From positions 1 through 26,891 of the forward strand of contig JAICEH010000003.1 of the NCBI GenBank assembly GCA_025924275.1: DNA of 26,891 bases, given 5' to 3'. Positions 1 to 7,345 of the stretch are shown in pieces (position 1 is the first letter of the stretch; each line of letters opens with the position of its first letter). The stretch is from Gemmatimonadales bacterium. Lineage in GTDB: Bacteria > Gemmatimonadota > Gemmatimonadetes > Gemmatimonadales > GWC2-71-9. The position numbers were made by a program, and so were the translations under genes. The notes beneath the pieces were generated by a model, which saw only the letters and a list, made by a program, of their open reading frames with translations, made no database searches and was not told the DNA's origin.

Positions 1-609
1 GATGTGGTGCAGCCGATGCCGCTCGCCGCGGTCGCCGGGCCCGCCCGGGCTCCCCGCGGCCCCGTGCCCGGCCAGCTGGCCCTGGTGGCCCGGCTGACGG
101 CGCAGAAGCGCGTGGAGCTCGCCATCGAGGCCCTGGCGCTCCTCGCCGCCGACGGCGTGCCGGCCCGGCTCCGCATCGTCGGCGACGGCCCCGCGCGTGC
201 CGGGCTGGAGCGCCTGGCGGCGGCCCGCGGCCTCACCGCCGACGTGGCGTTCGAGGGCCAGGTTCCGACCCCCCGCGTCGCCGCGTTCCTGGCGGAGGCG
301 GAGGTGGCGCTGTTCCCGGCCGCGGGGGAGGGGTTCGGGCTCGCCGCCGTCGAGGCGCTGGAACAGGGCACGCCGGTGGTCGCCTGCATCGATGGCGGCG
401 GCGTCCGCGATGTCCTCGCCGAACCCGGTGCGGGACGGGTCGTGACGCCCAGCGCGGCCGCCATCGCCGAGGCCATCCGCGGGCTGCTGGGCGATCCGGC
501 GGCGCGCGCGGCGGCCAGGGAGGCCGGGAGGCGCTGGCGGGCCCGGCTCGAGCCGGCGGCCGTGGCCGTCCAGGCGGAGCGTTGGTACGAGGAGGCGCTC
601 GGTGCGTGA
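1..609 (+). CDS. Glycosyltransferase family 1 (GT-B), 3' part only
   Basis: The reading frame is open from the first base, so the gene begins upstream and only about the C-terminal 202 residues are seen. This is the nucleotide-sugar-binding Rossmann half of a GT-B glycosyltransferase: a VARLTAQKRVELAIEAL segment (the usual 'GRL...KG...L..A' motif), then RIVGDGP, then the donor-binding signature EGFGLAAVEALEQGTPVVA with its E-x7-E pattern, and GGVRDVL. It should transfer a sugar from a nucleotide donor to an acceptor that cannot be named from this half. The GTG at base 4 is internal to the domain and is not a credible start. The last 8 bases overlap the following membrane-protein gene, so this is the upstream member of an envelope-sugar operon. 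Confidence 0.85.
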   Translation, partial: DVVQPMPLAAVAGPARAPRGPVPGQLALVARLTAQKRVELAIEALALLAADGVPARLRIVGDGPARAGLERLAAARGLTADVAFEGQVPTPRVAAFLAEAEVALFPAAGEGFGLAAVEALEQGTPVVACIDGGGVRDVLAEPGAGRVVTPSAAAIAEAIRGLLGDPAARAAAREAGRRWRARLEPAAVAVQAERWYEEALGA

Positions 610-1528
610 CTGGCGCTGGCGACTCGTCGGTGCACTCGCGACCGCCGTCGTGGCGTTCTTCGTCTGGCGCACCTTCGCGGGCAACTGGAACCAGTTCCGC
701 TCCGCGCCGCTCGCCCTGGAGTTCCGTCCGGGATGGCTGCTGCTGAGCGCCGCCGTGATCTGGGCCATGTATGCCCTCCTCATCGGCGCCTGGCGCGGGC
801 TCCTGGCTTCGTGGGGCCGCCTCCTGCCCTGGGGCGGGGCCGCCCGCATCTGGGCCGTCAGCAGCCTGGGGAAGTACGTGCCGGGCAAGGTCTGGGCAGT
901 GGCCGGGATGGCGGAGCAGGCCCGGCGGGCCGGGGTCGAGGCCTGGGCCGCCACCGGCGCCGCCATCCTGATGCTGGTGCTCGCCATCGGCACCGGGGCG
1001 CTGGTGGTCGCGCTGGCGGGCACCGCCACGCTCGAGGCGGCACACCCGGGAGCCCGGGTGGTGCTCCTGCTGCTCGCCATCGCGAGCGCCGCCGGGATCG
1101 GGGTGGTGCTCTGGCCCCCGGTTGCCCGACGGCTCCTGCGGGCCGGGGAAGACGCCGGGATGGCGGCGCCGGCACCGGGCCGGATGGCCCTGGCGGTGCT
1201 CGCGAACCTCGTGGCCTGGGTCGGGTACGGCCTGGCGCTCTGGTGCCTCGCCCGGGGGATGCTCGGGCCCGGGGTCCTCACCCCGGGGCGGGCGGTCGGC
1301 ACGTTCGCCGCGAGCTACCTCGCCGGGCTCCTCGCCCTCTTCGCCCCGGGGGGGCTGGTGGTTCGCGAGGCGCTCTTCATCGTGCTGCTCCAGCCGGAAC
1401 TGGGCCTGCCACGCGCCACGGCGCTGGCGCTCGCCTCCCGGCTCCTGCTGACGATCACCGAGGTCGGGGTGGCCATCCCGTTCCTCGCCAAGGGAGGGAG
1501 GGCCCGTGCCGAGTCCCCAGGCGCCTGA
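602..1528 (+). CDS. UPF0104 / LPG-synthase-TM family integral membrane protein
   Basis: 308-residue polytopic membrane protein with about seven to eight hydrophobic segments, starting after a short cytoplasmic MRDWRWR leader. Two family signatures are visible: SLGKYVPGKVW near residue 88 and FAPGGLVVREALF near residue 248, typical of the transmembrane domain of lysylphosphatidylglycerol synthase (MprF) and of stand-alone UPF0104 proteins. MprF-type domains flip lipids across the membrane. There is no aminoacyl-transferase domain here, so lysyl-PG synthesis is not implied. GTG start at 602 is set by GGAGG (591-595) with a 6-base spacer and overlaps the upstream glycosyltransferase by 8 bases. 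Sitting between a glycosyltransferase and a YfhO-like protein, it may move a lipid-linked sugar; this is inference. Confidence 0.8.
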   Translation: MRDWRWRLVGALATAVVAFFVWRTFAGNWNQFRSAPLALEFRPGWLLLSAAVIWAMYALLIGAWRGLLASWGRLLPWGGAARIWAVSSLGKYVPGKVWAVAGMAEQARRAGVEAWAATGAAILMLVLAIGTGALVVALAGTATLEAAHPGARVVLLLLAIASAAGIGVVLWPPVARRLLRAGEDAGMAAPAPGRMALAVLANLVAWVGYGLALWCLARGMLGPGVLTPGRAVGTFAASYLAGLLALFAPGGLVVREALFIVLLQPELGLPRATALALASRLLLTITEVGVAIPFLAKGGRARAESPGA

Positions 1529-3848
1529 CGCCGGCTTCGAGCCGCGCCGCCCGCTCCTGCTCGCGGGGATGCTGTACGCCGCCACGACGCTCGCCCTCTG
1601 CTGGCCGATGCTCGCCGGCCGGTTCCTGGTCAACCCGCTGAGCGACCAGTACTCGGCAGGGTACGCCTTCCGCGCGTTCGGCGCCGAGATGTTCCGCGCC
1701 ACCGGCCAGATTCCCGAGTGGAATCCCTACCTGTTCGGCGGCATGCCGTTCATCGCCGCGATGCACGGCGACATCTTCTACCCCACCGCCTGGCTCCGCT
1801 GGTTCCTCCCGGTGGATACGGCGATGAACCTCGGCTTCGCGCTCCACCTGCTGCTCGCGGGCGTGGCGATGTTCGCCCTCCTCCGGGCGCTCCGGTTCGG
1901 CTTCGGTGCCGCCCTGACCGGGGGGGCGGCGTACCAGCTCACCGGCATCATCGCCTCCCTCGTCCATCCAGGGCACGACGGCAAGCTCTTCGTCTCCGCG
2001 CTCGCGCCACTGGTGTTCCTGGCGCTCCACCGCGCCATCGCCGGCCGGTCGCCCTCCGCCTACGGGGCGCTTGCGATCCTGGTCGGGCTCTGCATGCTGA
2101 GCCCGCATTACCAGCTGACCTACTACCTCCTCGTGGCGGCGGGGCTCTGGAGCCTGTGGCTGGTCTGGCGCGGCCCGGAGCGACCCGAGGGGAACCGGCT
2201 CGTCCCCCTCGCCCTCGCCCTGGGTGCCGTGCTGCTCGGTCTCGCCATCTCGGCGGTCCAGGCACTCCCGTTCCTCGAGTACGTGCCCTGGTCGCCGCGC
2301 GGGGAGATGGGCGCCAGCCAGGGCTGGGACTACGCGACGTCGTACTCGCTCCCCCGGGCCGAGCTCCTGACCGCGATCCTGCCCGAGTTCACCGGCGTGG
2401 TGGAGCAGTACTGGGGGGTGAACCCGATCAAGCTCCACTCGGAGTACCTCGGCGCGGTGGTCGTCGCCCTCGCGACCCTGGGGTGGACCGAGCGGAGGCG
2501 CCACCCGGCCCTCCTCCCGTTCCTCGGCATCGGCGGGCTCTTCCTGCTCATCGCCCTCGGCCGGCACACCCCGTTCTATCGCCTCTGGTACGAGGCAATG
2601 CCGATGATGAAGTCGGTGCGGGCGCCGGGGATGGCCTTCTTCCTCGTGGCGCTGCCCGTGGCCGTCTGGGCCGCGGCAGGGGCGGAGCGCGTGCTTCGCG
2701 GCGACGTGGGGCCGAGACCGATCGCGGTGACCTTCGGGGCCCTGGCCGCCCTGGGACTGCTGGGCGCCGCCGGGGCACTCCAGCCGGTGGCCGAGGCCGT
2801 GGCCGACCCCGCGCGCCTCTCGGCGACGATCGCGAACGCGGACGCACTCCGGGGCGGGGGCCTCCGGCTATTGCTGGTGGCGCTGCTGGCGGGGCTCGCG
2901 GTCTGGGGCGTCGCCACCCGGCGGCTCACCGGGGCGGTGGCCGCCGGTGCCCTCACCGCCGTGACGGCAGGCGATCTGTACCTGGTGGACCGCGGCTTCT
3001 TCAGGTTTTCGCCTCCGGCCCGGGCGCTGTACGCGCCCGACGCCATCACGCGGCGCCTCGGGGCCACCGAACTTCCCTACCGGGTGCTCGACGCCGGCGC
3101 CTACCCGCACTCCTACCTGATGGGGCTGCACATCCCCCAGGTCCTCGGCTACCACGGCAACGAGCTGCACTACTTCGACGACCTGCTCGGAGGGAAGAAC
3201 GTCTGGGCGAACCTGAACGCCGGACCGGCGCTCTGGGACCAGCTCGCGGTCCGCTTCGTGATCCTCCCCGGGGAGCAGCCGCTGCCCGGATTCACGCGCG
3301 TCGAAGGACCGGTCCCGGTGACACCCGGCGGCACCGCCGTGCTCTACCAGCGCGACAGCGCGCCCCCGTGGGCGCGCGTGGTGCCGGCGGCGGTGAAGGT
3401 CCCGGAGGCCCAGATCGTCCCGACGGTGGTGGACCCGCGGTTCCCCTCCGATCGCGTGGTCCTCCTCCCCGACACGGCGTCGGTGGCCACGACCCCCGTC
3501 GGGGACAGCCTTCCGGCGCCCTCCGCACGGCAGGCGAGGGTGGCGCACTGGGCGCCGGGGGCGATGACGCTCGCCATCGAGGGTGAGGATCCCCGTCCGG
3601 CGTGGCTGGTCGTGGCGGAGAACTGGTATCCTGACTGGCACGCGACGGTGGACGGGCACCCGGCGGCGGTGCATCGGGGGCAGGGGACACTGCTGGCGGT
3701 GGAACTGCCCGGCGCGGCTCGCGAAGTGGTGCTCCAGTTCGCCTCCGCGAGCTACCGGACCGGGAAGCTGGTGAGCTGGGCGGGGCTCGCCCTGGCTCTC
3801 CTTGCCATGGGGGTGCCCGCCCTCCGCGCACGGAGGCGGCGTGGCTGA
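1506..3848 (+). CDS. YfhO-family membrane protein (GT-C-type glycosyltransferase)
   Basis: 780-residue protein with roughly a dozen membrane segments followed by a soluble C-terminal portion (about residues 500-740) and one last TM helix (about 752-770). Features of YfhO/GT-C enzymes: an acidic site just after the first TM helix (NPLSDQY, Asp47), then GGMPFIAAMHGDIFYP near residues 77-92. The soluble region contains ENWYPDWHATVDG, a motif common in YfhO relatives. Characterised YfhO proteins use undecaprenyl-phosphate-linked sugars to glycosylate cell-surface polymers outside the membrane. Start GTG at 1506 overlaps the upstream gene by 23 bases, with AGGGAGG about 8 bases upstream. The downstream sugar-phosphate-lipid synthase overlaps its end by 8 bases, a context that fits a donor-synthase/transferase pair. 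The acceptor is unknown. Confidence 0.8.
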   Translation: MPSPQAPDAGFEPRRPLLLAGMLYAATTLALCWPMLAGRFLVNPLSDQYSAGYAFRAFGAEMFRATGQIPEWNPYLFGGMPFIAAMHGDIFYPTAWLRWFLPVDTAMNLGFALHLLLAGVAMFALLRALRFGFGAALTGGAAYQLTGIIASLVHPGHDGKLFVSALAPLVFLALHRAIAGRSPSAYGALAILVGLCMLSPHYQLTYYLLVAAGLWSLWLVWRGPERPEGNRLVPLALALGAVLLGLAISAVQALPFLEYVPWSPRGEMGASQGWDYATSYSLPRAELLTAILPEFTGVVEQYWGVNPIKLHSEYLGAVVVALATLGWTERRRHPALLPFLGIGGLFLLIALGRHTPFYRLWYEAMPMMKSVRAPGMAFFLVALPVAVWAAAGAERVLRGDVGPRPIAVTFGALAALGLLGAAGALQPVAEAVADPARLSATIANADALRGGGLRLLLVALLAGLAVWGVATRRLTGAVAAGALTAVTAGDLYLVDRGFFRFSPPARALYAPDAITRRLGATELPYRVLDAGAYPHSYLMGLHIPQVLGYHGNELHYFDDLLGGKNVWANLNAGPALWDQLAVRFVILPGEQPLPGFTRVEGPVPVTPGGTAVLYQRDSAPPWARVVPAAVKVPEAQIVPTVVDPRFPSDRVVLLPDTASVATTPVGDSLPAPSARQARVAHWAPGAMTLAIEGEDPRPAWLVVAENWYPDWHATVDGHPAAVHRGQGTLLAVELPGAAREVVLQFASASYRTGKLVSWAGLALALLAMGVPALRARRRRG

Positions 3849-4560
3849 GCGCGCCCTCGTCATCGTCCCGACGTACAACGAGTCGCGGAACCTGCCGCAG
3901 ATCGTTCCCGCGATCCTGGCCCAGGACGTCCGGCTCGAGGTGCTGGTCGTGGACGACAGCTCGCCGGATGGCACCGGGGCCCTGGCCGACGACATGGCCG
4001 CCCGGAATCCCCGCATCCACGTGCTCCATCGCGGGGAGAAGGAGGGACTCGGCCGGGCCTACCTGGCCGGCTTCCGGTGGGCGCTGGAGCGCGGCTACGA
4101 GTACGTCCTCGAGATGGACGCGGACTTCAGCCACGACCCCAAGTTCCTTCCCAAGTTCCTCGCCGCCGTCGAGCACGCCGACCTGGTGATCGGGTCCAGG
4201 TACAAGACCGGCGTCAACGTGATCAACTGGCCCATGGCCCGGCTCCTGCTGTCGTATTACGCCAACGTCTATGCCCGCGTGGTGACGGGCCTCCCGCTCA
4301 CCGACGCGACCGGGGGGTTCAAGTGCTTCCGCCGGCGGGTCCTCGAGGCGGTGAACCTGGACCGGGTCCGGTCCAACGGCTACGCGTTCCAGATCGAGAT
4401 GAGCTTCCGGGCCTGGAAGAAGGGGATGCGGATCGTCGAGATCCCCATCGTCTTCGTGGACCGGGTGGAGGGCCAGAGCAAGATGAACAAGCGCATCGTC
4501 CGCGAGGCGGTGTGGATGGTGTGGTGGCTGCGGCTCCGGGCGATGGTCGGACGACTCTGA
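3841..4560 (+). CDS. Dolichyl/polyprenyl-phosphate mannosyl- or hexosyl-transferase (GT2, soluble Dpm1 type)
   Basis: 239-residue GT2 enzyme that should transfer a sugar (mannose in classical Dpm1) from a nucleotide donor to a polyprenyl phosphate on the cytoplasmic face. Motifs in order: PTYNES at residues 10-15, VVDDSSPDGT, the metal-binding EMDADFSHDP (DAD), GSRYKTG, ATGGFKCFRR, SNGYAFQIEM and FVDRVEGQSKM. All are the family hallmarks. It ends shortly after this core and has no C-terminal TM domain, like the short Dpm1 form. The start is taken as GTG 3841 (GGAGG 4 bases upstream) because PTYNE then sits at the normal distance; an in-frame ATG at 3802 would add 13 unrelated residues inside the YfhO gene. 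Overlaps YfhO by 8 bases, so translation is probably coupled. Confidence 0.88.
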   Translation: MAERALVIVPTYNESRNLPQIVPAILAQDVRLEVLVVDDSSPDGTGALADDMAARNPRIHVLHRGEKEGLGRAYLAGFRWALERGYEYVLEMDADFSHDPKFLPKFLAAVEHADLVIGSRYKTGVNVINWPMARLLLSYYANVYARVVTGLPLTDATGGFKCFRRRVLEAVNLDRVRSNGYAFQIEMSFRAWKKGMRIVEIPIVFVDRVEGQSKMNKRIVREAVWMVWWLRLRAMVGRL

Positions 4561-4576
4561 GCGCGGGGAGTTCGGC

Positions 4577-5437
4577 ATGGTGAACGGAGTCCCGTTCTTC
4601 AAGATGACCGGGTCCGGCAACGACTTCGTGGTGCTGGACGGCCGGGACACGACGCCGGCGGACTGGCCTCCCGAGCGGATTCGCGCCGTGTGCGACCGGC
4701 GGATGGGCGCGGGGGCCGACGGCCTGGTCATCCTGGCGCCAGATGCCTCCACCGGCGTCCGCATGCACTTCTACAACCTCGACGGAGGCCGCGCGGCGAT
4801 GTGCGGGAATGCCGCGCTCTGCAGCACGGCCCTGGCCGCGCATCTCGGCCTCGGGGAGGCTGGGGGGATGACCCTGGGCACCGATGCGGGGCCATTCCGG
4901 ACGCGGGTGGGTGGGGCAGCCTGGACCGCCGAGCTCAACCTGCCGGACTTCGCCCTGCCGGCGCCGGTGCCCGGAATCGCCCCCGAGCCGGGCGAGGAGG
5001 ACATCGCGCTCGCCACGGTGGGAGTCCCTCACCTCGTCGTCCTGGTGGCCAACGTGGACCTGGTGGACCTGGACCGCCGTGGCCGGGAGCTCCGGCACCA
5101 CCCGGCCCTCGGGCAGGCAGGCGCCAACGCGAACTTCATCAGCCCCCCGCGGCGGGGGGATGACGCCTGGCGGATCCGGACCTTCGAGCGGGGAGTCGAG
5201 GGGGAGACCCTGGCCTGCGGGACGGGGACCGTGGCGGCCGCCGTCTTCACCGCCCAGAAGGGGCTCGGCGGGTTGCCGCTCCGCTTCCGGAGCAGCGGGG
5301 GTCCGATCCTCGAGGTTCGGGCGACGCTCGGCGGGGGGCAGGCGACGGACGTGTGGCTTTGCGGAGAGGGTCGGCTTGTGTATCGCGGGGAGTGGCTGGA
5401 GGTCGCCGGTCCAGACGGGCGGGGAAAAACCGCGTAG
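4577..5437 (+). CDS. dapF: Diaminopimelate epimerase
   Basis: 286-residue DapF, which converts LL- to meso-diaminopimelate for lysine and peptidoglycan synthesis in the cytoplasm. The paired catalytic cysteines are both present: Cys76 in YNLDGGRAAMCGNA and Cys214 in GETLACGTGT. The N-terminus FFKMTGSGNDFVVLD matches the substrate-binding KMHGLGNDF-type motif. The internal GVPHLV replaces the GNPHCV found in enterobacterial enzymes; I recall similar variants in other phyla, so I do not read this as loss of function. Start ATG 4577 has GGGGAG at 4565-4570 with a 6-base spacer. It follows the sugar-transfer genes by 16 bases and is probably the last gene of that transcript. Confidence 0.95.
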   Translation: MVNGVPFFKMTGSGNDFVVLDGRDTTPADWPPERIRAVCDRRMGAGADGLVILAPDASTGVRMHFYNLDGGRAAMCGNAALCSTALAAHLGLGEAGGMTLGTDAGPFRTRVGGAAWTAELNLPDFALPAPVPGIAPEPGEEDIALATVGVPHLVVLVANVDLVDLDRRGRELRHHPALGQAGANANFISPPRRGDDAWRIRTFERGVEGETLACGTGTVAAAVFTAQKGLGGLPLRFRSSGGPILEVRATLGGGQATDVWLCGEGRLVYRGEWLEVAGPDGRGKTA

Positions 5438-5676
5438 TGCCTTGTACAGCAATCACTTATAACGTCGGTGACTCTCCGGCCCGGAGCCGGGAATCCCGAC
5501 TTCTCCACGCATCAACTTAACATAACATATCTTATACGACGTTCTCATCGCGCTCGGTGCCGGCTCGATGCCACGGCACTGTCGCCTCCCCTCGCGAGGG
5601 ACGGCCCGGGAGGGCCAAGCGATAGGCCCCGAACGGGGGTCCGGGGCCTCTCCTCCGACGGGGCCTGCCGCGGCCG
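5438..5676. other. Convergent intergenic region with AT-rich island and hairpins
   Basis: No gene is supported between dapF (plus) and the TPR gene (minus). Bases about 5441-5463 and 5511-5545 are clearly AT-rich against a GC-rich background. AACGTCG (5461-5467) and CGACGTT (5537-5543) form a perfect 7-base inverted repeat enclosing the island. GTGCCG (5557-5562) pairs with CGGCAC (5574-5579). CCCTCGCGAGGG (5589-5600) is a perfect palindrome. No hexamer pair with normal promoter spacing was found on either strand. It may hold a small RNA or just terminators for the two converging transcripts. Confidence 0.4.
5624..5649 (-). terminator. Candidate terminator hairpin after the membrane-anchored TPR gene
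   Basis: AGGCCCCG (5624-5631) and CGGGGCCT (5642-5649) form a perfect 8-bp stem with a 10-base loop, lying 27 bases past the stop codon on the minus strand. There is no T-run after the stem on either strand, so efficiency is uncertain. It could serve dapF from the other direction. Confidence 0.45.
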
Positions 5677-6384
5677 TCAGTTCGGGCTGCCTGCCGCGAT
5701 CTCGGCCAACCGCACCTTCGCCTCGGTGGCGAAGCCCGTGGTGCCGTGGGCATCCACCACGGCCTGGAATGCAGCGATCGCACGATCCTTCTCTCCGGCC
5801 GCCATCCACGCCCGTCCCGCCTGGGTCAGGTAGTCCGCCTTGAGGTACGGACTGGTCGCGGCCTCGGAGGCTCGCCGGTAGGCCTCGGCGGCCTCGGCCC
5901 CCTTCCCGGCATTCTCCAAGGCGGCACCGAGGAGCCCGCTCGCCGGGGCGACGAACTTGGCGTCCGGGCCGCTGGCGAGGAAGTCCTGGAGACCCACCAC
6001 CGCCAGCTCCTGCTGCCCGCTGATGAGCCGGACCTGGTTGAGCGAGATCACCGCTTCCTGCGCCGCGTCGGTGCCGCGGAATCCCTCGGCGATCCGCTGG
6101 AACTCCCCTGCGGCCCGTGGGAGGTCGCCCGCCTCGGCGATCGACCGGGCGGCCCCCAGCTGCTGCGAGGCGAACATCTCCTTCCGCTTTCCGCTCGCGA
6201 CAACGAACCAGGCCGCCAGGGCCGCCAGGGCGAGGGTCCCGCCCGCGAGGAGGAGGAGCTTCTGGTGCCGGTCGAGCCAGTCCGCCAGCGAGACCTGGGC
6301 GTGCGGCGCTGCAAGCGCCGGCGCCGGGACTGCCTGTCCCTTCGTCGTCATGCCGATGTCGTCCTTGTTGGGCGGTCGTGCCAT
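5677..6384 (-). CDS. Membrane-anchored TPR protein (YfgM/TPR_21-like)
   Basis: 235-residue protein with a cytoplasmic N-terminal arm, one TM helix at about residues 42-63 and a periplasmic part built of TPR-like helical pairs: AARSIAEAGDLPRAAGEFQRIAEGF, then a block ending AAEAYRRASEA, then AGEKDRAIAAFQAVVDAHG. This layout resembles YfgM, an ancillary SecYEG-associated chaperone in E. coli, but assignment to that role is by architecture only. ATG 6384 is used. A second in-frame ATG at 6351 has AAGGA 10 bases upstream and would shorten the arm by 11 residues without touching the TM helix, so the start is uncertain. It lies downstream of the beta-barrel gene, separated from it by a strong hairpin, so it probably has its own promoter in 6385-6424. 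Confidence 0.7.
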   Translation of the reverse strand: MARPPNKDDIGMTTKGQAVPAPALAAPHAQVSLADWLDRHQKLLLLAGGTLALAALAAWFVVASGKRKEMFASQQLGAARSIAEAGDLPRAAGEFQRIAEGFRGTDAAQEAVISLNQVRLISGQQELAVVGLQDFLASGPDAKFVAPASGLLGAALENAGKGAEAAEAYRRASEAATSPYLKADYLTQAGRAWMAAGEKDRAIAAFQAVVDAHGTTGFATEAKVRLAEIAAGSPN

Positions 6385-6424
6385 AGCCTCGAATTATCGC
6401 CGGGCGCCGCCCCGGGAACAAGTA

Positions 6425-6459
6425 CGGGGCCGGGACCGGATCCTCCGGCCCCGGCCCCG
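6425..6459 (-). terminator. Strong hairpin terminator after the beta-barrel gene
   Basis: CGGGGCCGGG (6425-6434) pairs perfectly with CCCGGCCCCG (6450-6459). After one A-C mismatch, CCGG (6436-6439) pairs with CCGG (6445-6448), leaving a 5-base loop. On the minus strand the stem is followed by TACTTGTT, a weak T-rich tail. It lies 36 bases past the beta-barrel stop codon. Confidence 0.6.
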
Positions 6460-6460
6460 C

Positions 6461-6489
6461 CCTGCCGGGCATTCCGGGCGGCCGGCAGG
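6461..6489 (-). terminator. First of two hairpins after the beta-barrel gene
   Basis: CCTGCCGG (6461-6468) pairs with CCGGCAGG (6482-6489) across a 13-base loop, starting 6 bases past the stop codon. No T-run follows. It stands in tandem with the stronger hairpin at 6425-6459. Confidence 0.35.
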
Positions 6490-6494
6490 CCCGG

Positions 6495-7055
6495 CTAGAA
6501 GTCGAATCCGGCCAGAAGGAACCAGGTCTTGTTCTTGGGGTCGACCGTGGCGCCGGAGGAATCGAGGCTGGTCACCCCGAACTGGTAGCGCGCCTCGAGG
6601 TTGAGCCCGCGGATGCCGCCGAGCCGAACGCCCGCGCCCAGGATCCCGCCGAAGTCCGTGTCCTCAAGGTCATCGCACGGGTCCACGCCGGGGATGACCT
6701 CCGGCATGTCGCACGAGACGTTGAACGACGCGTACGGGCCCGCCACCGCGTAGAGGTTCACCACGAGGAGCGGCAGGTCGAACTTGAGGAGGACCGGCAC
6801 GTCGATATTCTCGAGCTCGATGTCTTCCGCCCCCTTGGCGACGTACATCACCTCCGGCTGGATCGTGAGGACGCTGGCAGGGGCGAAGCGCAGGGCCACC
6901 CCGGCCGCATATCCCGTGCGGCTGTCCACCTCGAGCTCGGAGATGTCGGCATAGGTGAGCCCGGCCTTCACGCCGAAGGCGAGCTGGGCCTCCGCCCCCG
7001 CCGGGATGAGCAGGGCCGCCACGAGTGGCGCAGCGAGCCGGAACGGACTGGTCAT
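6495..7055 (-). CDS. Outer-membrane beta-barrel protein (porin-family, OMP_b-brl type)
   Basis: 186-residue exported protein. A signal peptide of about 23 residues (MTSPFRLAAPLVAALLIPAG, then AEA before QLAF) is followed by alternating beta-strands typical of a small eight-stranded barrel: LAFGVKAGLTYADI near the N-terminus, QPEVMYVAKGAE, VPVLLKFDLP, FGGILGAGVRLGG, LNLEARYQFG, and the terminal strand KNKTWFLLAGFDF ending in Phe, the outer-membrane assembly signal. Two cysteines in one extracellular loop (VSCDMPEVIPGVDPCDD) could form a disulfide. Start ATG 7055 has GGGAGG just upstream. The longer frame reaching 7172 runs into the tRNA-Arg gene and is rejected. Ligand and role cannot be told from sequence. 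Confidence 0.85.
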   Translation of the reverse strand: MTSPFRLAAPLVAALLIPAGAEAQLAFGVKAGLTYADISELEVDSRTGYAAGVALRFAPASVLTIQPEVMYVAKGAEDIELENIDVPVLLKFDLPLLVVNLYAVAGPYASFNVSCDMPEVIPGVDPCDDLEDTDFGGILGAGVRLGGIRGLNLEARYQFGVTSLDSSGATVDPKNKTWFLLAGFDF

Positions 7056-7107
7056 GGTGCCTCCCGGAAGTCGAGGGTCAGCCGGCCCGCAGGGACGGAC
7101 CGGGCGC

Positions 7108-7123
7108 GCCCCCGTTCGGGGGC
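7108..7123 (-). terminator. Candidate hairpin after tRNA-Arg
   Basis: GCCCCC (7108-7113) and GGGGGC (7118-7123) form a 6-bp stem with a GTTC loop, 18 bases past the tRNA 3' end on the minus strand. No T-run follows, so it may instead be a processing or stability element in a tRNA/beta-barrel transcript. Confidence 0.35.
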
Positions 7124-7141
7124 CCCACCCATCACGTGCGA

Positions 7142-7214
7142 TGCCCCCGGCAGGAATTGAACCTGCGACCAACGGTTTAGGAAACCGCTGCTCTATCCGC
7201 TGAGCTACGGGGGC
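7142..7214 (-). tRNA. tRNA-Arg (anticodon CCT)
   Basis: 73-base cloverleaf on the minus strand. The acceptor stem GCCCCCG/CGGGGGC is perfect, D stem GCTC/GAGC, anticodon stem GCGGT/ACCGT (one G-U), loop TTCCTAA with anticodon CCT, T stem GCAGG/CCTGC with TTCAATT loop, discriminator A. The CCA end is not encoded. It decodes AGG, a rare codon in such a GC-rich genome. It sits between the acylphosphatase and beta-barrel genes. Confidence 0.97.
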
Positions 7215-7345
7215 GGAAACAGGAATCTAGCGCCGATCGCCGGGAGGACCCAGCGGCCGAAGGTTGTCGACATTTCCACGGCAGGCAGTTGTCCACAGTT
7301 GAGAATGATGGGAATTCAGCTTCCAGGTGACCTGAAATGTCGGCT
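7215..7345. other. Intergenic region with nested inverted repeats and DnaA-box-like 9-mers
   Basis: This segment is less GC-rich than its surroundings and carries no gene. CGACATTTC (7268-7276) and GAAATGTCG (7334-7342) are a perfect 9-base inverted repeat. Inside lie TTGTCCACA (7289-7297), one mismatch from the DnaA box TTATCCACA, the palindrome CAGGTGACCTG (7324-7334), and TTCAG/CTGAA (7315-7319/7332-7336). TTGTCGACA at 7264-7272 is a poorer DnaA-box match. It must also contain whatever promotes tRNA-Arg if that gene is not read from acylphosphatase. Confidence 0.4.

Noticed and set aside
233..1702. Long minus-strand open frame opposite the glycosyltransferase and UPF0104 genes
   Set aside because: Composition is Pro/Arg/Gly-rich low-complexity with no domain; it mirrors real genes in GC-rich DNA.
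7056..7172. N-terminal extension of the beta-barrel protein to 7172
   Set aside because: It would run into tRNA-Arg and place the signal peptide internally; ATG 7055 with GGGAGG restores a normal signal peptide.
7264..7297. Possible replication origin from DnaA-box-like 9-mers
   Set aside because: Only one near-match plus one poor match, and no dnaA, dnaN or other origin-linked genes nearby; too little for an origin.
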